A stretch of DNA of 64,000 bases, taken from Lindgomyces ingoldianus (taxonomy: Eukaryota; Ascomycota; Dothideomycetes; Pleosporales; Lindgomycetaceae). Shown here one piece after another: positions 44,042-56,057 of this stretch. Where the stretch lies: the NCBI RefSeq assembly GCF_010093535.1, contig NW_022985180.1, positions 441,748 through 505,747 of the forward strand. The letters run 5' to 3'. How positions within the stretch are numbered: the stretch's first letter is position 1; each line of letters starts with the position of its first letter. The notes beneath the pieces are model-generated. The model saw only the letters and a program-made list of their open reading frames with translations, ran no database searches and was not told where the DNA came from. Made by a program: the position numbers and the translations under genes.

Positions 44042-46074
44042 GGGATGTACTACGGGTGAGGTGAATTGAGAGATAGGTATAGTACGATTGATTGAACAAG
44101 CCCATAACGCAGGCTGATGCTCTTCATAGTGTATTGAATGGGGCTAGTTGATTCTCCTGGCCTATTGTTAAATCACGAATTGAGACTGTCACTCTTCAGC
44201 ATTGAATCCATCCAGACAAGTCTTCGGGTTGCTAATAGCAACCCGAAACTTGCTATAAGAGTGCCTTGATTTGGCATAAGCTCTCATTGAATACACTTAC
44301 GAGGAGGCTTAGCAAGCTAGCACCTGCTCTTTCTTAGAGGCACAGCCAGATTGATCCTTCTCACCTGTTTATTGGATTGAACGGGAGTGGTCTTTGAGAT
44401 GCACTCTTCTGTTCTCCGGTGTGCCACTCACCATATGTATCCATAGTGGCATATCTCCAGCTACCGGCACGCACTGGGGCGGTCCATTACTGTACAGTGT
44501 AGGCTAATGTTCCTTAATCAGAGATCCTCGAAGCTTGGCTGTGACTTTTGCAAAGTCTATTTCCACTTCACGGACGTTAAGGAATTTGGACCCCATCTCG
44601 TAATATTCCCATTTAAGTAAATCATGGGGCGGTGCCTCTATTGGACTGTCGCCACTCAGTACTATCCGCGAGTAAAAAGTATTGGTGACTCTCCGGATCT
44701 GCCGTCTGGTGATGCAGCAGCTTTTGCCCGAAGCCTACTTCAACCTCATGAATGGAGGAGACAGATAATTGTGACGGAGTATGGGACATATCCGGGGAAG
44801 TGGCAAGGCTGTGCCTATATTGAATAGTGATACCCAGTACCTGCATACCGTCAATAAACCTGATTTATTCCCCAACCTAGCGCCTGAACTAAATCGGGAA
44901 TAATTGTGGTTGGTTGAAGATGGGAGCGGCGGGGAACAACAGTGGTGCCTGTGGATAGTGAGACACGATGGGTTGCAGTGGCCCTGTCGTACTCCTAGTC
45001 CACAGTGCCCGTCCGTTGGAAGTATTGGGAAAGGGGGGAAGTGGCAAATATCATGCACCTGCAGGAAGCCCGTTATCGGGTTGTATAGCCTTGCCAAGAT
45101 GAAACGATGAAGGGACTCTAAAGGCCTCGACAACGTTGCGATTGAAGCTGGTTCGGGACGGCGAGCTTCTAGAAGCCTCAGCCCTACAAAGAAGGGTTGA
45201 CATTGATGTCGTGGAAGACAAGGTGCGAATTTTGGAGGTCAAACACAGTCAAGATCGGCATAACCGAGCCCTTTGAGGACTAGCATGACCCGCGTTCTTT
45301 TAGACGTCCAAAAATAGCAACGGCATCGAGAGGGAGTTTCGGCTCCAGTGAATGTCGATCCTTTGCTGAATTTGCGTCTCACAATGCTGTCTTCGACAGG
45401 TTGCGCCTGATACGAAGAGACCGCTATTTCTGCAATCTCTGCAAGGCTGCCGTGGCGGACGCCTAGTTTGCTCTTCGTTCTCATCTCGGGAGCTACTCGC
45501 GACATGGTGCGTTTTCGTGCCTGGTCGAGTCTGAGCATACGAGAATTCTCGTGTCTACCAGGCCATGGAAGGAAGTTATCTGTCGGACTGCTTCGACTGT
45601 GGCCTCTGAGCACTCAACAAGCGACAGATTGCAAGTAAGATGGTGTAAGGCAGCGCGCTGGTCCGCGACGGCGTGGATTGCTGCTACCCCACGACAACCT
45701 GGTCGCCAGCACTGCCACCACGACTTGATAGTAGCAACTCAAACCGGCGCGGGCTCTGCATGAGCTGCAGCGACCCAGGACGCAATTGCAGTGGTTTGCG
45801 GCTCGTGTGTTCGATTTGCTGACGGCCCTGCACGTGCGGCTGGCTCTGGGGCTGAATTCGTGCACAGTGCCGTTCATCTCGTCGCTCGTTACTTGAAGAG
45901 CAGTCTCCAGCAGTGTGCGCTGCTGTCTTGCGGATACGCCATGCAAATGAGTCTATCCGCCTAGTCCGCCCACGCATCGTATGTTTATTCTTAGCTGAGG
46001 GCCAGTCTTCTCCGCCCCGCCCCCCTCTTCGTTAAGCTCCATCAGAGGTGAAGCTCTTGGCCGTCGACACTGCA
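44042..46074. other. intergenic region (about 2 kb)
   Basis: No gene can be supported. A plus-strand fragment at about 45130-45270 reads TLRLKLVRDGELLEASALQR followed by VDIDVVEDKVRILEVKHSQ, which is protein-like, but no start, splice context or continuation was found. The last part is CT-rich and is probably the leader of the Gln-rich gene. Confidence 0.4.
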
Positions 46075-49000
46075 ATGCCGACCCCAAAACTCCAGTTCTT
46101 GAAGTCGAATCGCTCGCGCTCCTCGGTCGACAGCTCCTCTGGCCACGCCTCGCCGGTGCCCTCTGGTAAGTGTCGGCCGATGCTCAATGATTCGTGCGGC
46201 TGACAAGGGAGCGCTTGCAGTGAACAACGAAGCCTCCGCGCAGCGATACTCATCACCCGAGGGGCCCCAGCAACCATCGCAGAATCAACCGCCTCAAGGA
46301 CAGCACATTCCCCAGGGTGTTCCCCAAGGTCCCTACCGCCAGGCGTTTCCTGCCCGCACCACCAGTCACAGGCACTCATCGAACCTGTCCGTCGACCACC
46401 CGCCGCAGAACCTCCCGGGCGGTCAGCTCCCCGTCAACCCAGGCCAGCCCTCGCCCGGCATTGATCAACCACGACGGTCTTCATACCAGCCACAGTCGAA
46501 CACGGCGTACGTGCAGCAAGAGCCCAAGAAGCAATCGTTCCGCAGCCGCATCGCCGCCGGCTTCTCAGGGCACAAGGACGAGGATCCGTCTCGGTCGCAC
46601 GTGAACAAGAACGGCCTAGGGAGACGCGTATCAGTCCGGAAGAGCGACGGACGGCCAGAGAGCTTTCAATCGCTGGGCAACGAAAGGTTACAGGCACAGC
46701 AGTGGTCTCAACCACAAGGATCCAGTCCGCATTTACCCACCTCAACCGAGCAGGACGAAGACAATTTGGACCCCTTCCTCCAGCAGGAAGGCAGAACGCC
46801 ACCCGAGGTGCCTTCGAAGGACCTCCAATATCAAGCACAGCATCCGCAGCAATTTGTGTCGAACCACAATCAGGAACAGTATAATCGGCCCCCACTCGCT
46901 AGAGTGAACACCGAAGGGAGTTTCCACACCCAAGGCGGGGTAGATCACTACAGCCCCGAGCAACACCAGGGTATCCAACAACAACACCCCCAGCAACAGC
47001 AGCAATACCAAAGCTACTCACCGCCAACTCAGCAGCCGCAGAACCCCCACGAATACCAGGCATTCCACCCCCAGAACGTGCCCAGCCCCCACTTAGCCAA
47101 TACTCAGTTGCATCCCCAGGGCATCGCACAACAACAACAAAATTACTATCAGTACCAACAACAGCAGCAGCAGCAGCAGCCACAGCCACAGACACAGACA
47201 CAGACACAGACACAACAGCAATCCCCTCAAGACCATCAGCCGCAAAACCTGGTCTACCCACCCCCGCAACAGTTTGCTTCCCCTCAGCCGCAACAGGGTG
47301 GTCAAGAATTCCAGCATCAGCAAGTCCAACACGCACGTCCGACGTCTCAACACCAGCCGGAGCTGCAACACCCTCAGGCTACGCACCAAATCCCTCAGAT
47401 CATACAGCAGGGCCAGCAAATCGACACTCAACACCTGCAGCAGCTCCGCCCTGCCTCGTCACAGGCACCGCTTCCCCCGCCATCACCCCTCCAACCCCTC
47501 CAACCTCCACCATATCAGGCTTACGACAACCAGCAGAGCCAACCAAATCAAGGAACCGAACCACACTCTCAGAACATAACCCCTCCACAAGAAGGGCAGC
47601 AAGGGCAGGACAACATGGCTCCGCCAGCTAGCCAGCAGCGCAATACTTTGCGGAAGGTCAACGACTCGGGCCAACCACAGCCTGGGGCACCGTCCCGGGA
47701 GTCTTCGCTCCTGCAACAGCCCCCAGTTCAAGGTCAGGCTCAAGGACAACCGCCGGTGTCGCCGGGAATTCCCACATTCGGGGCTAACGTCGTGCCAACA
47801 GCTTCGCAAGGGCAACCTTATCGGGGTGAGAAACCGGGACAACCAGGTCAGGGTGGAGAAATAGGACGGGCAACACCACCGCCGCGGTCTGCGTCTGATA
47901 TGTCGGATGAAGAGGTCCACCAGTTGCTCAAGGATCATGAGGTCCTGCGTAAGTACAAACGATTGCGTGGATACGGTGGTGCTAATCCTTTTCCGCAGGC
48001 GAAAAGTATCAAAAAGTCAAACGGTACTTCTTCGAGCAGCAATCCCAAGTTCACCAGCTGCAAAATACACTTGCACATCAACGCCTCTCACTTTCACGAA
48101 CATCTTGGGATGACAGCGAGTATGCTACTCGGTTCAACAGGTTAGACGGACTAGTAGCACAGCTGTCTTTTGCTATTCGCAAAGACTGGAAGTCAATCCC
48201 TCCATGGCTACAACCAGTGGTCAACAAGAACGCCGTTGAGACCGGGAAGCAAGAAATGACCGCGGTTGGCCGCGCCTTCATCTCCTCCTGGATCGTGGAG
48301 AACATATTCGATAAATATTTCCATCCTGACCTAGAGCCCGGCTTTTCAACACAACTGAAGTTGATTCAACTCAACATCCGAAGGTTCTCTCCAACGTGCC
48401 AGACAAGCGAAGACGAGGATGCACTTGTAGCGAAGACGATTAATTGGAGGCTAGCCACACTCGAAGGTATTGCTGAGCTGCTTCGCTCTCCACAATCACC
48501 TACGAACCGACAGAACTTGACCGAGACCCTCAATGAAAAGCTCATTGGTTCTCTACAAATGTTTTTGAACGACCCAGCACCACCAGATCTTAGCGGAGGG
48601 GTTCCAATGATTGTCGAGTTGGCCGTCAACATTGCCCAGCACTTACCGCTTGAGAGTCGAGAAGTACATATCGAGTACTTCCCTCCCGGTCATAGTTTAG
48701 TCTCGGAGTTTATGAAGATGGAGTCCGGCATCCCTGCTCTGACTAGTCCAATCATGGACCCCGAGGATGCGGACCGTGCCTCTCTCAGAAGTGTGGCTTC
48801 CGAATTAAAAGATTCGACCAACGAGCTAGAGAGTGCGCAACAAGCACAGCAAGCTCAACAGACCAGCCAGGCCCCGTCCAAGGAGCCGGCAGACAAGAAG
48901 CGTGGGATGTTTGGCTTTGGCGGCTCCAAGAAACCGACGGCTACACCAGCCCAGCTTGGCAAACGCGAGTCCTCTCTCGGCCAAGGAGGAAGCCAACAAA

Positions 49001-49140
49001 GTCTCACACAGCCACCACCTGGCAGCTCAAGCGGAGGCAAAGAAGAGCCGCCTCCACCAAGGGTCCGCATGGCCGTAGGTGTTGCTGTCCAGATTCGCGG
49101 AAAGAGTATTTTGATGAAGGCGCCTGTTTACAGCACATGA
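46075..49140 (+). CDS. large Gln-rich protein with conserved helical C-terminal domain
   Basis: Three exons are inferred: 46075-46165, 46221-47948 and 47999-49140, with introns of 55 bp (GTAAGT...TGCAG) and 50 bp (GTAAGT...CGCAG), both phase 1; the product is 986 residues. Two long open frames usually read as separate genes are thereby joined. The N-terminal two thirds are Gln/Pro/Ser-rich and disordered, with poly-Gln around 47120-47220. After MSDEEVHQLLKDHEVLREKY a globular helical domain follows (RFNRLDGLVAQLSFAIRKDW, FISSWIVENIFDKYFHPDLE, TINWRLATLEGIAELLRSP). A second disordered tail ends with RMAVGVAVQIRGKSILMKAP. Fungal homologues of this layout are hypothetical proteins as far as I know. 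The Gln-rich region suggests a scaffold or condensate role, which is inference. Confidence 0.82.
47118..47222 (+). repeat. CAG/CAA and CACAGA microsatellite coding poly-Gln
   Basis: A run of CAA/CAG codons is followed by CCACAGCCACAG and four to five CACAGA units, coding Gln with alternating Pro or Thr. It is in frame in the Gln-rich gene and likely length-variable between strains. Confidence 0.8.
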
Positions 49141-49765
49141 GCAAGTAACATAGAGCTCATTTCTGGGTTCGGAGTCGATAGAATTTGTGGGGGATGAAAT
49201 CGGAGTGCCATGTTGAGATGTATAGACTCAGGACGGCGATGCGACTATGAGCTTTCCTTGGAGTTTGTTTCGTTCACTTCTTTCATACACCTTTTGTATT
49301 CAGATTTTGGGTGGATTTTGAATACAGATGCGATGTAGCTAAAATGCCTAAGTCAGAATGGCCGGATTCTTGACGCTAAGATTGGGACGAATATTTCATG
49401 GACGTGGAATTGATTGACGATATGCCGATACCCTCGCTACTTCTCCGGTTTGGTGGATTGGTTGGTTATAGATTTAATCAATAGCAAGATGGTTGACGAA
49501 ACCCGCATTGCTGATGAGAATTTGTGGCGTGGTTTAGCTATGTATTTTGGCAGAAGCTTGATCCTATCGAGACCATACTTGAACCCAGCAATGACCTTTG
49601 CCTTTGCCTTTGCCTCAGAGGGCGCTACTAACTATGCTACCTATTCAGGATGGATGATAGATGTCGTCAAGCCAGGATCTGATTGGTCGATGCGCAACCA
49701 ACATTTGTTTACTTTGATCAACACGGCGAACTTTTAAACCCCAACCCACCAACCCGCAGCACAAC
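49141..49765. other. intergenic region between Gln-rich and Wdr8 genes
   Basis: It contains the 3' flank of the Gln-rich gene and the promoter of the Wdr8 gene. A 107-codon open frame (49414-49737) begins at ATG but shows no conserved features. A (TTTGCC)3 run lies near 49597. Confidence 0.4.
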
Positions 49766-51666
49766 ATGGAAGATATTGAAGTATCACAACAGTTCAAAAG
49801 TAATACTCTCTCTTTATGCTCACAAATCTCCAAAGCTAACAACCTTTTCTAGCAAACTCCCCCTCTCTCCCCTCCCCCACCGCTCAACACATCGCCAGCA
49901 TCTCCGGCACTCGCCTACACATCCGCTCCTTAACCTCTCTCGAAATAATCCGCAGTATTCCCCTACCTTCATCACACGACCTCCGCAACTCACGCTTATG
50001 CTGGAGCCCCCCAACAACGTCGACCTGCGGATCCGGAATCGCAACGCCTCCGCGACGCGGCCTGGCGCTAAGGTCGAATCGCATACTCATAGCCGACGAT
50101 GAGACGACGCGGGTATATGACGTCCGTGATGATAAATGGAATGCTGTGATTAGCAATGGGAGTGGCGGGATGGGGAAGAATGTGCACGTCGAGTTCGGCG
50201 CGAGTGAAGACGAGGTTGTTGTTTTCTCGGATTTTCAGAGCAAGATTACGGTGTGGTGTTTACGGTCTGGCCGGACTGTGGAGATAAAGGATCCGAAATA
50301 TTCGTCGGGGCGGGGTTGGGGATATAGGCCTTGTGGAGAAGTGGTCGGGAGCGAAGAGGGAAGAGGAAAGAGTGGGGTGTTGGCTGTGTTGTGTCGTAAT
50401 TCGGGGCAAGATGTAATGATTTTGTTGGCGCCGAGGACGTACAAGGTGCTTAAGAGGGTAGAACTTAGGACTGTGGATGCACAGGGGCTGAAGTGGTCAG
50501 GAGATGGAAGTTGGGTTGCGATTTGGGATTCCTCGGGCTCGGGGTATCATCTGCATATTTACACAGCTGATGGACACCTCTATCGAACTATCCAGCGGGA
50601 AACACAAATGCTGTCTTCGGAATTCGATATCGAGGGCCTGGGTATCAAGACCGTGGATTGGTTGCCTGGAAACGAGTTTCTTGCAATTGGAGGCTGGGAT
50701 CGGCGCGTTCGCATGCTATCTACGCGGACTTTTGCGCCCGCATTATTCCTGGATCACACGGCGCAGATATGTGTGCCGAAATGTCAGGTGTACAAGGAGC
50801 AAATTGACGCCACTAGATCGAGAACATACGTGTTAAGCCCGCAGCCTATACTGCCGCCAAAAGCCGAGATAGGGAAGGACGACCGGAGTGCAATGCCGAA
50901 ACAAGGTATCAGCATCATTGCAGTGAATACAGATGCTACGCTATGCGCGACAAGAGACGATTCCACCCCTACAGTAGTCTGGATATGGGACCTACGATCC
51001 TTAGAACCAAGGACGATTCTGATTCAGCATTCGCCCATTAAGAGTCTTCAATGGCATCCAACAAACCCATCACTCCTGCTCATACAAATATTCCAAGACT
51101 CGCCAACTGTATACCTCTACACCGCTCCCTCTGTTCTCTTCCACTCCACCTCCGAAGCTGTCACGCTAACCCCACCAAACATCCTCGACCTCTCCTCGCA
51201 AATCAGCAAGCCTGCCGGGTCCTTACCCGCGAAATGGACGGCATCATGGCTTCCCACTCCCATGGATAAGAAACCGTTCTTCGTGTTCGGCCACCAACAA
51301 GCCTACACTCTCATCTGGCCAGAAGGGAAAGACCAGATCCTCAGATTCGAAGGCGAAGATGGGGAGGAGAGCGAAGATAGCTTGTATGACATCCTAACCG
51401 GACGAACGCCAGTGCCGAAGCTCTGTGAAACGATGAGAGTCGATTATGGGGACAGTGAGATGGAGGATAGTGGCGATTTTTTGGGGGTGGGGCAGGGGGA
51501 AATTGAGGGGATGGGGTTACCGGCGAAGGAAGGGAGTACGGGGAGTTTTGAGGATACGTTTAGGGAACGGAGAAGGGTTGTTAGTGGGGGTGGTGTAAGG
51601 CAAGGGAGAGGGAGAGAGAGGGGGGAGAGTGTGTTTGATGAGAGTGGGATGAGTGAGATGTTTTAG
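49766..51666 (+). CDS. wdr8: WD-repeat protein Wdr8 (WRAP73 orthologue)
   Basis: Exon 1 (49766-49799) codes only MEDIEVSQQFK plus one base; a 53-bp phase-1 intron (GTAATA...TCTAG) leads to exon 2 (49853-51666), giving 615 residues. The start MEDIEVSQQFK followed by SPSGQ-like residues and later RLCWSP is the family pattern. WD-type blades include RILIADDETTRVYDVRDDKW, VWCLRSGRTVEIKD, KWSGDGSWVAIWDS, VDWLPGNEFLAIGGWDRRVR and TVVWIWDLRSLEP. Wdr8 in fission yeast and WRAP73 in animals anchor minus-end microtubule factors at the spindle pole body or centrosome. The last 90 residues are Gly/Arg/Glu-rich and disordered. A minus-strand gene lies 256 bp downstream. Confidence 0.88.
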
Positions 51667-51922
51667 TGTCCGTGTTGGAAAGATAAGAAAGATCTTGTGC
51701 CTTTCCCCGGTCAATAAAGAATCCGATCATTTCGTTTGCAATCTTCCAGCATGCATAAGAGATCAGCTAAGGCGTCTGTCCGAAACCTTGTTTCAACCCA
51801 CGACAGCCCATCTCATAGTGCAGAATATGGTATTAATATAATCAAACGTGCATGTGTATCATTCTTCCCCTCAAATCCCCAAACCCTAACCTCTCCCCCG
51901 CCTCCCTAATACCACCACCACT

Positions 51923-52345
51923 CTAATCCTGAAACCCCCACCGACCCGTCTGGTCCAACCCCAACGGATTCTGCCCCGTCTGCTCCTTCCCCGCAATCTT
52001 CTCTGGCTTATTATAAGAATCCTTGTTATTCCCACCGACGATCTCCATTCTCTCTTCTTTTTCGCCCATGAGAGGGCCAAGAGCTCCACGTGTGGCCCCT
52101 CCGAGCGCATTACCGAGCGGTTGCGTGACCTTTTCGAGTGGTGCGCCGATTGGCCGGAGGACTGTGTTGAGGCCTTTACCTAGGGTGGATTAGTTGGGAG
52201 CATTGCGGGGGTTGTGGTAGAAAGATGATAGGAGAATATATATACCTAATGGATCGCCGATTCCAGAGAGGAGTCCTCCGGTGCCTTTTTGTTCCTCTTC
52301 TTCGTCTGGCTTTTGTTGCGGGATGTGGTCTTTGTTGTTCGACAT
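51923..52345 (-). CDS. small two-exon fungal protein (118 aa)
   Basis: Two exons on the minus strand, 52345-52246 and 52179-51923, are split by a 66-bp phase-1 intron (GTATAT...CCTAG). Neither exon is a long open frame by itself, so the gene is easily missed. The protein begins MSNNKDHIPQQKPDEEEEQK, then GTGGLLSGIGDPLG. After the junction it continues KGLNTVLRPIGAPLEKVTQP, LGNALGGATRGALGPLMGEK and ends NPLGLDQTGRWGFQD. The amphipathic Gly/Leu repeats (GGLLSGIGDPLGKGLNTVL) suggest a membrane- or lipid-associating helix. I recall similar short proteins across Pezizomycotina but no function. Splice sites keep the frame and the ending is compact, which supports a real gene. Confidence 0.72.
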
Positions 52346-53251
52346 TATGATCGATATCGATTATACTTCGAAAATAGTAGTAGTCGAGGTTCTTGACGGA
52401 CGAAAAGATTTTGCTCAAAATGTATTTCGATTTCTGCAATTTCTTCAAATGGCAGGGCAGATGTTAGATGAATTCAGTGTAGTCCCCCAAGTACGACCAC
52501 GAATAATGGCCGTTTATGTATTCAATTCAAGATTCAGCGCTAGTGACGTCAGATGTGCCCGTGTGGAACTGGCGTTAGCGCGAATATTGATTGCCTAAAG
52601 GGGCTAGCGCGGGTTGCGCGGCAGTGACTGCTTTAGTGCCACAGGTGAATCCTATCCTCTCAGTTCTCAAAATTGCGTGGGAAAACCAGGGTAGTGTAGG
52701 GTCCTCCGAGGCGGTCTTTGGAAATTTGGTGGACTGAGAGTATACAATGAGCTATCGAATTAGTAGGTATTATGATGAGCATTCTACGAACTCCGAACAT
52801 AACGCTTCAACTTTACGGTACCAAAAGGACCAGACTGCATTGACAAGAGACCCTGAAAATCATCTGTGCACATATCCAATTCCTCAGAAATGGTTGAAAT
52901 TGGGAAAGAAAGAGATTCCTCAAAAAGATTCCGAATTCAACGCACCAACTTTTTCGAACAAAGACCCTCGAATCCACGCTTGTACAGTACGTACCAAATT
53001 TACGGAAACGCTTGACACTGGAAATCGACGAAAGAACGAGGACAGAAACCACAGAAATTCATGTTCGCATGCAAATCTTAGTTTGCTTCCTTGCAACAAT
53101 GCCATCCCATGCTACACGTCGGGAACATAGAAAGCATGGGAAATTCTGCAGGTAGTATCTCGAAACGCGGAAGACATCATGGAATGCCATCCCATACACA
53201 TGATTGCCGTCGCCCAAAGATCGTGACACCGCGTTTCTTTCGAGTCTGCGA
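52346..53251. other. intergenic region
   Basis: It holds the 5' flank of the small gene (left) and the 3' flank of the transporter gene (right). A 127-codon plus-strand frame (52747-53130) looks random. Nothing else is seen. Confidence 0.4.
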
Positions 53252-55139
53252 TCAAAAACTGTTAGCAATACTACCATCAGACCTCGGTTCATTCTCCTCA
53301 AGCAGATTATCCAACATACTGTCCACCTCTGTATTAGTAAGTGTCATCGCATCCTCATCTTCCAGCCTTTTATGCATGCGGTGCGACTGAATGCCTACGA
53401 ACGCCACCAGCGCAGCTCCAATGACAAACCCGGCACTGGCGAGGAATGCGTTGACAGGAATTGGGTTTCCATGGAATGTGGCTTTGGTAAGCGCGTCAAT
53501 AGCGGTTTGTGAGAGGTTGACGAGACCAGAAAAGCAGATGATGGTTCCATAGACGCGACCGAAAGTTGCGAAGCCGAAGACTTTGGCGGCGTAGTCGGAC
53601 ATGGCAGAGTAGTATAGAGGGCGGAGAAGGACGAAGAGGATGACGTTGATGTAGCCGGCCCACATTGCTGAGATGGAGCCGATGACACCTATGACGGTAA
53701 TGATTGCTACGAGGATAAAAAGGACTCCGGGAGTGCTAACGTTGTCAAGCAATAAGCCGAGGAAAGGTGTGGAGATCACGCCGCCGAGGGGGAGCGCCCA
53801 GTCAAAGAATGAGTTGATCTGGGTCGCGAGAACGCTTGAGCTGAGCATGTAGTCATACTGCTCGCGGATGGTGGCGATGAAGTAGTTCATTCGAACCATC
53901 TGCAGAACTGTGAGGAGAGTGATGAGGATAAACCATGGACTCAGCATCTGTTCTTTCGCAGGCTTGTTGTGCAAAGCACCCCAAACTTTAGATGCTTCTT
54001 GCCTATGCTCTAACTTTTCTTCTTGATGTTTTCGAAACTCGGGATCTCCAACCAGCTTATCGAGCTTGTTTAGCCTCCTCCTTCGACGTACGCTTCGAGT
54101 CTTCCTACGTTGCCACATCTCATCGTCTGGTAGCTCATCGTCCGAGGAATGAACATCGCGCGTTGGATCTTCAGCTCGTGCAATCTTCATATCTAGTTGT
54201 GGGGGTGTTTTATAGCTCTCGCTTGGTAGGAAAGTCATTTGGGCAATGGTGATGGCAATGGGGACAATGAGATAGACAAGGAAGAAGACTTGGGGCGTGA
54301 ATCTACCCATACTGGCATCATAAGCGAGCCTATAGAACAGAAACACAGCAGCTGAGGCATCGAAAGCGCCAGTAACGAGAGCGACAATAGTGCCAGAGTA
54401 CTTTGGAAAGGCGTTCGCGATCTGGAATGATGGTAGGAAAATCGATGTCCCTCCAAGCGCAAGGAAGAAGTTCGCAATAGTATAACCGTCAAACTCGTCG
54501 ATCTGAAAAGCAAGGCTCATAAGAATGCTCCCAGCAGCAAGACATAGAGAACCAAAATAATAACAGAGCCTAGGTCCATAGCGATCAAGCATAGTCCCAA
54601 TTGGCAGCGCGGAGACATTCGCGGTTGTGGAAGCCAAGCTGAAGAAGAAGTTCAGGCGCAAGTCCTGTTCGAGACACACTTCGACATTCATATCAATTTC
54701 CTCTGGTTTGCAGAGCTCTCTGAAGACACCCTCTTGGATGAGAATTGGCTTCAGCGCCGCGAATCCAAAAACAATGCCGCTTGCAAACCAACATGCTAAT
54801 ACTGTCGCGGTGACCTGCACTAGGAGCAAAGTCAAAGGGAAAATTCTGATATTTCTTGATGGGGTTTAGCTTACAGATACGCCGAGCCATAGAGATGTGG
54901 TAAGGAGTGACTCCACCGTAGTCCTCTTGCATTTCCTCTGGTGCTTTCAGTGCGTCATAGCTGATTATCCGTCGAATTGTTTTGACTTGTCCAGGAAATT
55001 CGGAACTCTCAAGAGACAGGCGGCGCTCTGACGCCTGTTCAAGAGAAATTTGGCGTTCGAGCGGCGGGAGGAATACGTCCACCAACGCCTCCTCTCTATC
55101 TGTACCCTCGAAAGTCGTGACATGTTGTACTAAAGACAT
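53252..55139 (-). CDS. major facilitator transporter, Fmp42/SLC43-like
   Basis: Two exons on the minus strand, 55139-54875 and 54819-53252, flank a 55-bp phase-1 intron (GTAAGC...CCTAG); the product is 610 residues. The true start is ATG 55139; the frame above it begins with TTG. About 85 cytosolic residues (MSLVQHVTTFEGTDREEALV) come first. Exon joining creates the first helix at RRILQVTATVLACWFASGIV. Twelve membrane segments follow, with the MFS loop signature GTMLDRYGPRLCYYFGSL between helices 2 and 3. A long charged loop lies between helices 6 and 7 (RRKTRSVRRRRRLNKLDKLV). The layout matches fungal Fmp42-like proteins of the SLC43-type amino-acid carriers, found at vacuolar or mitochondrial-fraction membranes. 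The substrate is not known. Confidence 0.88.
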
Positions 55140-56057
55140 TTGCAGCTTAACCCAAAGGAAAAGAAGCTCCAAGGCCTGTTGGGAGACAGCTTCAAAGGCC
55201 GCAAGCTGCAGGAGGGGTCAGGAGAGTGAAAGGACGGTCGCGCCGGTTCCAGAACAAGGCGGAAAGCGGAGTTATATGGCTCCTTGGCAAGGACCCTGGC
55301 CGTGGCCCCGAGAAAGTGGGTACCGAAGATTCGAGCATAAGGTCACCCGCCCTCGTGAAGGTTCTTGTGTGTTACCGGGGCCCTGGGTACTGAAGCGCCA
55401 GATATTCACTGTAGTGCCGCTTTTGGTTGTCCTTGCCACACTCATGAGTTGCTGGTAAACGGCTATGCGAGCTTGCCCGCTGGTGATTGGCTAGGATATT
55501 TTGGCCTGATTGGTCAAGGTCTAAGTAAGATAAGCTCTACCATCGTCAAACCGGTGACTGAAAGTGTGTCGATGTAAATTTATGATTTTCCCTCAGATGA
55601 AAGCAATATGCTGTCTCGCTTTACGGCACGTCTGAACTGCCGCTGATAAGCAGACATAGGCGCCTGTCGATCGGTGCCTAGCCCATTAAAATCGGGTTAC
55701 TAGCAGCACCTCTATGGATGACGGTCCGGTTGCAAACTCCGCCGTGCGGTTGTCTTTATTCAATGGATTCTCTATGGGAGAGAGAAGTCGGCGCGACTTT
55801 ATTGCTCATCGCGTGGGCTACCTGTGGACCGACTTGAAGTTGGCCAGGCCGGTTGAAAGCGGAATAGAGACTCACATCAAAATCGATTCACGATGCACGC
55901 TTCACAACGGGGCAGTGCTTCAATCACAAAATGCTGCAGTCCGTGGGAGTGTCCGTATTTACTTACTTGGTTCTACAATAACCTGGATTAGAACAAACTG
56001 TCTCAAAGCCCTACACAAACTTACTTGGCTAATACTGATGCCCGCCTGCCAAATATC
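55140..56057. promoter_or_regulatory. divergent intergenic region between transporter and coiled-coil protein genes
   Basis: The transporter gene reads left and the next gene reads right, so both promoters lie in these 918 bp. Open frames here (for example 55714-56061) overlap the next start and lack protein-like features. No clear regulatory motif was identified. Confidence 0.4.

Noticed and set aside
45239..45613. 124-codon minus-strand frame
   Set aside because: Composition is unremarkable, no splice partners or motifs, and a weak protein-like signal lies on the other strand.
49414..49737. 107-codon plus frame before the Wdr8 gene
   Set aside because: No conserved features and it occupies the promoter region of Wdr8.
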